Source: Parabacteroides sp. PFB2-10
Lineage (GTDB): Bacteria > Bacteroidota > Bacteroidia > Bacteroidales > Tannerellaceae
Reading direction: 5' to 3'
Assembly (NCBI RefSeq): GCF_029893085.1
Contig: NZ_JARXWI010000021.1
Span: forward strand, 1 to 46,495
DNA length: 46,495 nucleotides
Shown here: one piece after another, positions 44,624-46,495 of the stretch
How positions within the stretch are numbered: the first letter of the stretch is position 1
How the letters are laid out: every line of letters starts with the position of its first letter
Translations under genes and position numbers: made by a program
The notes under the pieces: model-generated
Databases searched by the model: none
What the model saw: the letters and a program-made list of their open reading frames with translations, nothing else
What the model was told of the DNA's origin: nothing

Positions 44624-44758
44624 AATAATTATGAATTTTGAATTATGAATTATGAGTTACGACTTGAAGAGCGCTTAGTCCTTATGTTTGTAGCAAAACA
44701 TAAAGCAATTATGTGGCACCCTTTCAATTCATAATTCATAATTCATAATTCATAATTA
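44624..44758. repeat. MITE-like palindromic element inside the operon
   Basis: About 135 bp of AT-rich sequence begins right after the stop codon of the fusion gene. Its ends are near-perfect inverted repeats of about 31 bp built from AATTATG and its complement (44627-44657 against 44724-44758). The centre holds a second hairpin, TTATGTTTG / CAAAACATAA. There is no coding capacity. It looks like a miniature inverted-repeat element that separates the last two operon genes. Confidence 0.7.
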
Positions 44759-44768
44759 ACAAACGAAC

Positions 44769-45485
44769 ATGACTCTGAAACAATTCATATCGCTTGCTCC
44801 GAAGGTGGCCAAATACAATCTGAAGGTGATCTTTGCCGGAAAATTCATCTGGTTCTTCCTGGCTGCGCTCGGCTTCTTTTGTTTTTTTATGTTCCAATTA
44901 GCCTGGAACCGTGCGGAAGTGAATGAAGGTATCTTGTATGAGTTATTGAATTTCCCGGCTGTCCTTTTGATCTTCTACCCGGCCGTTTTCGGCATTCAGA
45001 ACGATGAGGACGCTCGCATACTGGAACTTCTGTTCGGCATACCCGATTATAAGTACAAAGTCTGGGGCATACGCCTGTTGATGATCTATATCGCCATCTT
45101 TTTTATTCTCGTACTCTTCGGCTATCTGGCCGTTATATTGCTCTATCCGATCAATCCTTTCGAGATGGCCATACAGTTGATGTTCCCATTATTGTTCTAC
45201 GGCAACCTAGCCTTTATGTTTTCGACGATCACCCGCAGCGGTAACGGAACCGCTGTCGTGATGATCGTGATCAGTATTCTTTTTATTTTTAGTTCGGATA
45301 TGGATTTCATCCGGCGCACCTTCTGGAACATTCTATTGAATCCGTTCACTGTTCCTAATAACTTCTTGCCCGTTATCTGGGAAGGCATCATCATCAAAAG
45401 CCGTGTATTCCTATTGATCGGCAGTATCATCTGGATGATGATCGGATTGCTTAATCTGCAAAAACGGGAAAAGTTTATTGGTTAA
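44769..45485 (+). CDS. Short ABC-2 type permease subunit
   Basis: A 238-residue protein with about six membrane segments (for example FIWFFLAALGFFCFFMFQLA, LLMIYIAIFFILVLFGYLAV and VVMIVISILFIFSSDM) and no large soluble domain, as in minimal ABC-2 permeases. It lacks its own ATPase gene nearby except for the ABC domain at the end of the fusion protein, to which it is the natural partner. It is the last gene of the operon, preceded by the MITE-like element. Convergent with it, 19 bp away, is the esterase gene. Compared with the first permease of the operon (30894) it has only the membrane part. Confidence 0.85.
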   Translation: MTLKQFISLAPKVAKYNLKVIFAGKFIWFFLAALGFFCFFMFQLAWNRAEVNEGILYELLNFPAVLLIFYPAVFGIQNDEDARILELLFGIPDYKYKVWGIRLLMIYIAIFFILVLFGYLAVILLYPINPFEMAIQLMFPLLFYGNLAFMFSTITRSGNGTAVVMIVISILFIFSSDMDFIRRTFWNILLNPFTVPNNFLPVIWEGIIIKSRVFLLIGSIIWMMIGLLNLQKREKFIG

Positions 45486-45504
45486 TTCAACCTCTCTCTC
45501 GTGA

Positions 45505-46344
45505 TTATTTCTTCAGATGCTTCGCAAAGAAGGCGTCCATGGCGGGTTTGGTCACTGCCAACCCTACATTATAAGCCACATCATGCCCGCCTTTGATTCT
45601 AACATATTCAATATCAGCATCTGTCGCGCGCATTTTTTCAACATAATCATCCGTCAACTCCACCTTCACAATAGGATCTTCTATACCCTGGCAAAGCAAT
45701 AGAGGAGAAACCTTTGCCGATATATAACCGATAGGCCACCATTCGGGATGTTGCGACCAGGGATTATTCGGATTGCCTATCTCGGTAGGAGGAGCGCCCC
45801 CTACGGCACAAGCCACTTTGCTCGAATATTCTTTCCAGGGACCATCGCCCTCCAAGTCAGCATTATCGGAAGATACCCCTAACATCATCGCCAAATGAGC
45901 GCCGGCCGAATGGCCATAGGTGCCAATACGTTCCGGATCCACCCGAAGCTCTTTCGCATGAGCCTTCAGCCAGCGTACCGCACACTTCACATCCTCGATA
46001 CAGGCCGGGAAAGCGGCTTCCTGGTCAAAACGGTATCCGACAGACAGGGTCACATATCCTTGTAAAGCGTAGTCAATCAACAAATTCCTAAACACTATGT
46101 CTTGTTTGGATCCGGCTCTCCATCCACCGCCATGCACAAGAACAATTGCCGGTCGCAATCCTTCGTCGCCAAAATTCATTGGCACTGCCAGGTCGAGCAC
46201 CCATGATTTACTATCGCCCTCGCGATAAGAGATGTCGCTTGTCAAAGCCACAAACGGTCTTTCCGGCTGTTTTTGACTCTGATTACTATTACAGCTTGAA
46301 AATGCCACAATAGAAAGGAATAAGAGTACATACATGTTTTTCAT
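45505..46344 (-). CDS. Alpha/beta-hydrolase lipoprotein, probable carbohydrate esterase
   Basis: A 279-residue lipoprotein (C18 in VAFSSCNSN) of the BD-FAE/acetyl-esterase-like alpha/beta-hydrolase group. The oxyanion-hole block is LVHGGGWRAGS (69-79). The nucleophile is S146 in GTYGHSAGAHLA, and D223 in GIEDPIV and H254 in KGGHDVAY complete the triad. Such enzymes remove acetyl or feruloyl groups from plant polysaccharides, which would suit the enzymes at the left of the window. The IS-like repeat begins 56 bp upstream of its start codon, so its native promoter may be displaced or replaced by one in the element. The exact ester cleaved is unknown. Confidence 0.88.
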   Translation of the reverse strand: MKNMYVLLFLSIVAFSSCNSNQSQKQPERPFVALTSDISYREGDSKSWVLDLAVPMNFGDEGLRPAIVLVHGGGWRAGSKQDIVFRNLLIDYALQGYVTLSVGYRFDQEAAFPACIEDVKCAVRWLKAHAKELRVDPERIGTYGHSAGAHLAMMLGVSSDNADLEGDGPWKEYSSKVACAVGGAPPTEIGNPNNPWSQHPEWWPIGYISAKVSPLLLCQGIEDPIVKVELTDDYVEKMRATDADIEYVRIKGGHDVAYNVGLAVTKPAMDAFFAKHLKK

Positions 46345-46400
46345 AATATAACTATTAAAAAGTGAATAAATGAACCATACAAAAATAAGATTTTATCTAA

Positions 46401-46494
46401 TCACTACTGTCCACTAAAAAATGGACGATTAAAAATTAAATAAATTTGGTTCACTTGAACCGCTTCGTTCTTTGATATTTTTGAAATTAGTTTT
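46401..46494. repeat. Right copy of the 94-bp terminal inverted repeat, probable IS end
   Basis: Exact reverse complement of 1-94, beginning TCACTACTGTCCACT. Between it and the esterase start (46345-46400) there is only AT-rich sequence with no clear promoter box. It shows that the same repeated element borders the region on both sides in opposite orientation. Confidence 0.75.
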
Positions 46495-46495
46495 G

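Noticed and set aside
1-46495. Calling the whole region a composite transposon
   Set aside because: Only the end sequences are seen. Without a transposase or target duplications, assembly breaks at a repeated element explain the data equally well.

Overview
The window looks like a gut or plant-polysaccharide-degrading member of the Bacteroidales (Bacteroides/Parabacteroides type). The evidence is a SusC/SusD pair with a hybrid two-component regulator, many secreted glycoside hydrolases, an HU-like protein of the Bacteroidetes type, and promoter boxes matching the Bacteroidetes consensus (TTTG about 20 bp upstream of TAnnTTTG). The species cannot be fixed from the sequence alone. The two window ends carry the same 94-bp sequence in inverted orientation (1-94 and 46401-46494), so both edges probably lie in copies of one repeated, insertion-sequence-like element.

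Region 1 (116-19629) is a polysaccharide utilisation locus. On the minus strand a probable operon runs susC-susD-GH105-GH29, with the hybrid two-component regulator (HTCS) upstream on the same strand. Divergent from the HTCS is a GH2 enzyme. It is followed by a membrane-tethered TPR/AraC-type regulator, a small degenerate GIY-YIG-like protein and a large GH127/146-type lipoprotein. Unsaturated uronyl hydrolase, fucosidase, GH2 and a presumed beta-L-arabinofuranosidase together suggest side chains of pectin or arabinogalactan. A second PUL-type enzyme, a lipoprotein esterase, sits at the right edge (45505-46344).

Region 2 (20109-27189) is a heavy-metal type efflux locus: a CusA/CzcA RND pump fused in frame to a TolC/CusC-like outer-membrane factor, its CusB-like lipoprotein adaptor, and a LytS/LytTR-type two-component pair. 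Convergent to it are a nitroreductase-like gene and an HU-like gene whose predicted 5' leader is almost entirely a 98-nt palindrome with 33-bp perfect arms. A small membrane protein/XRE regulator pair follows.

Region 3 (29937-45485) is the most unusual part. Seven same-strand genes behind one good promoter encode an ABC ATPase, an ABC-2 type permease carrying a large periplasmic M1-peptidase-like region and a golvesin-like end, a TolC-type channel, an RND adaptor lipoprotein, an RND pump, a second RND pump fused to an ABC ATPase, and a second short ABC-2 permease. In the fusion the ABC domain itself seems split: its first strand lies before a multi-pass membrane insert and the Walker A part lies after it. 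The layout is what one would expect of a single envelope machine that combines proton-driven RND and ATP-driven ABC modules. I know of no characterised example, but that is a statement of my knowledge and not a search result.
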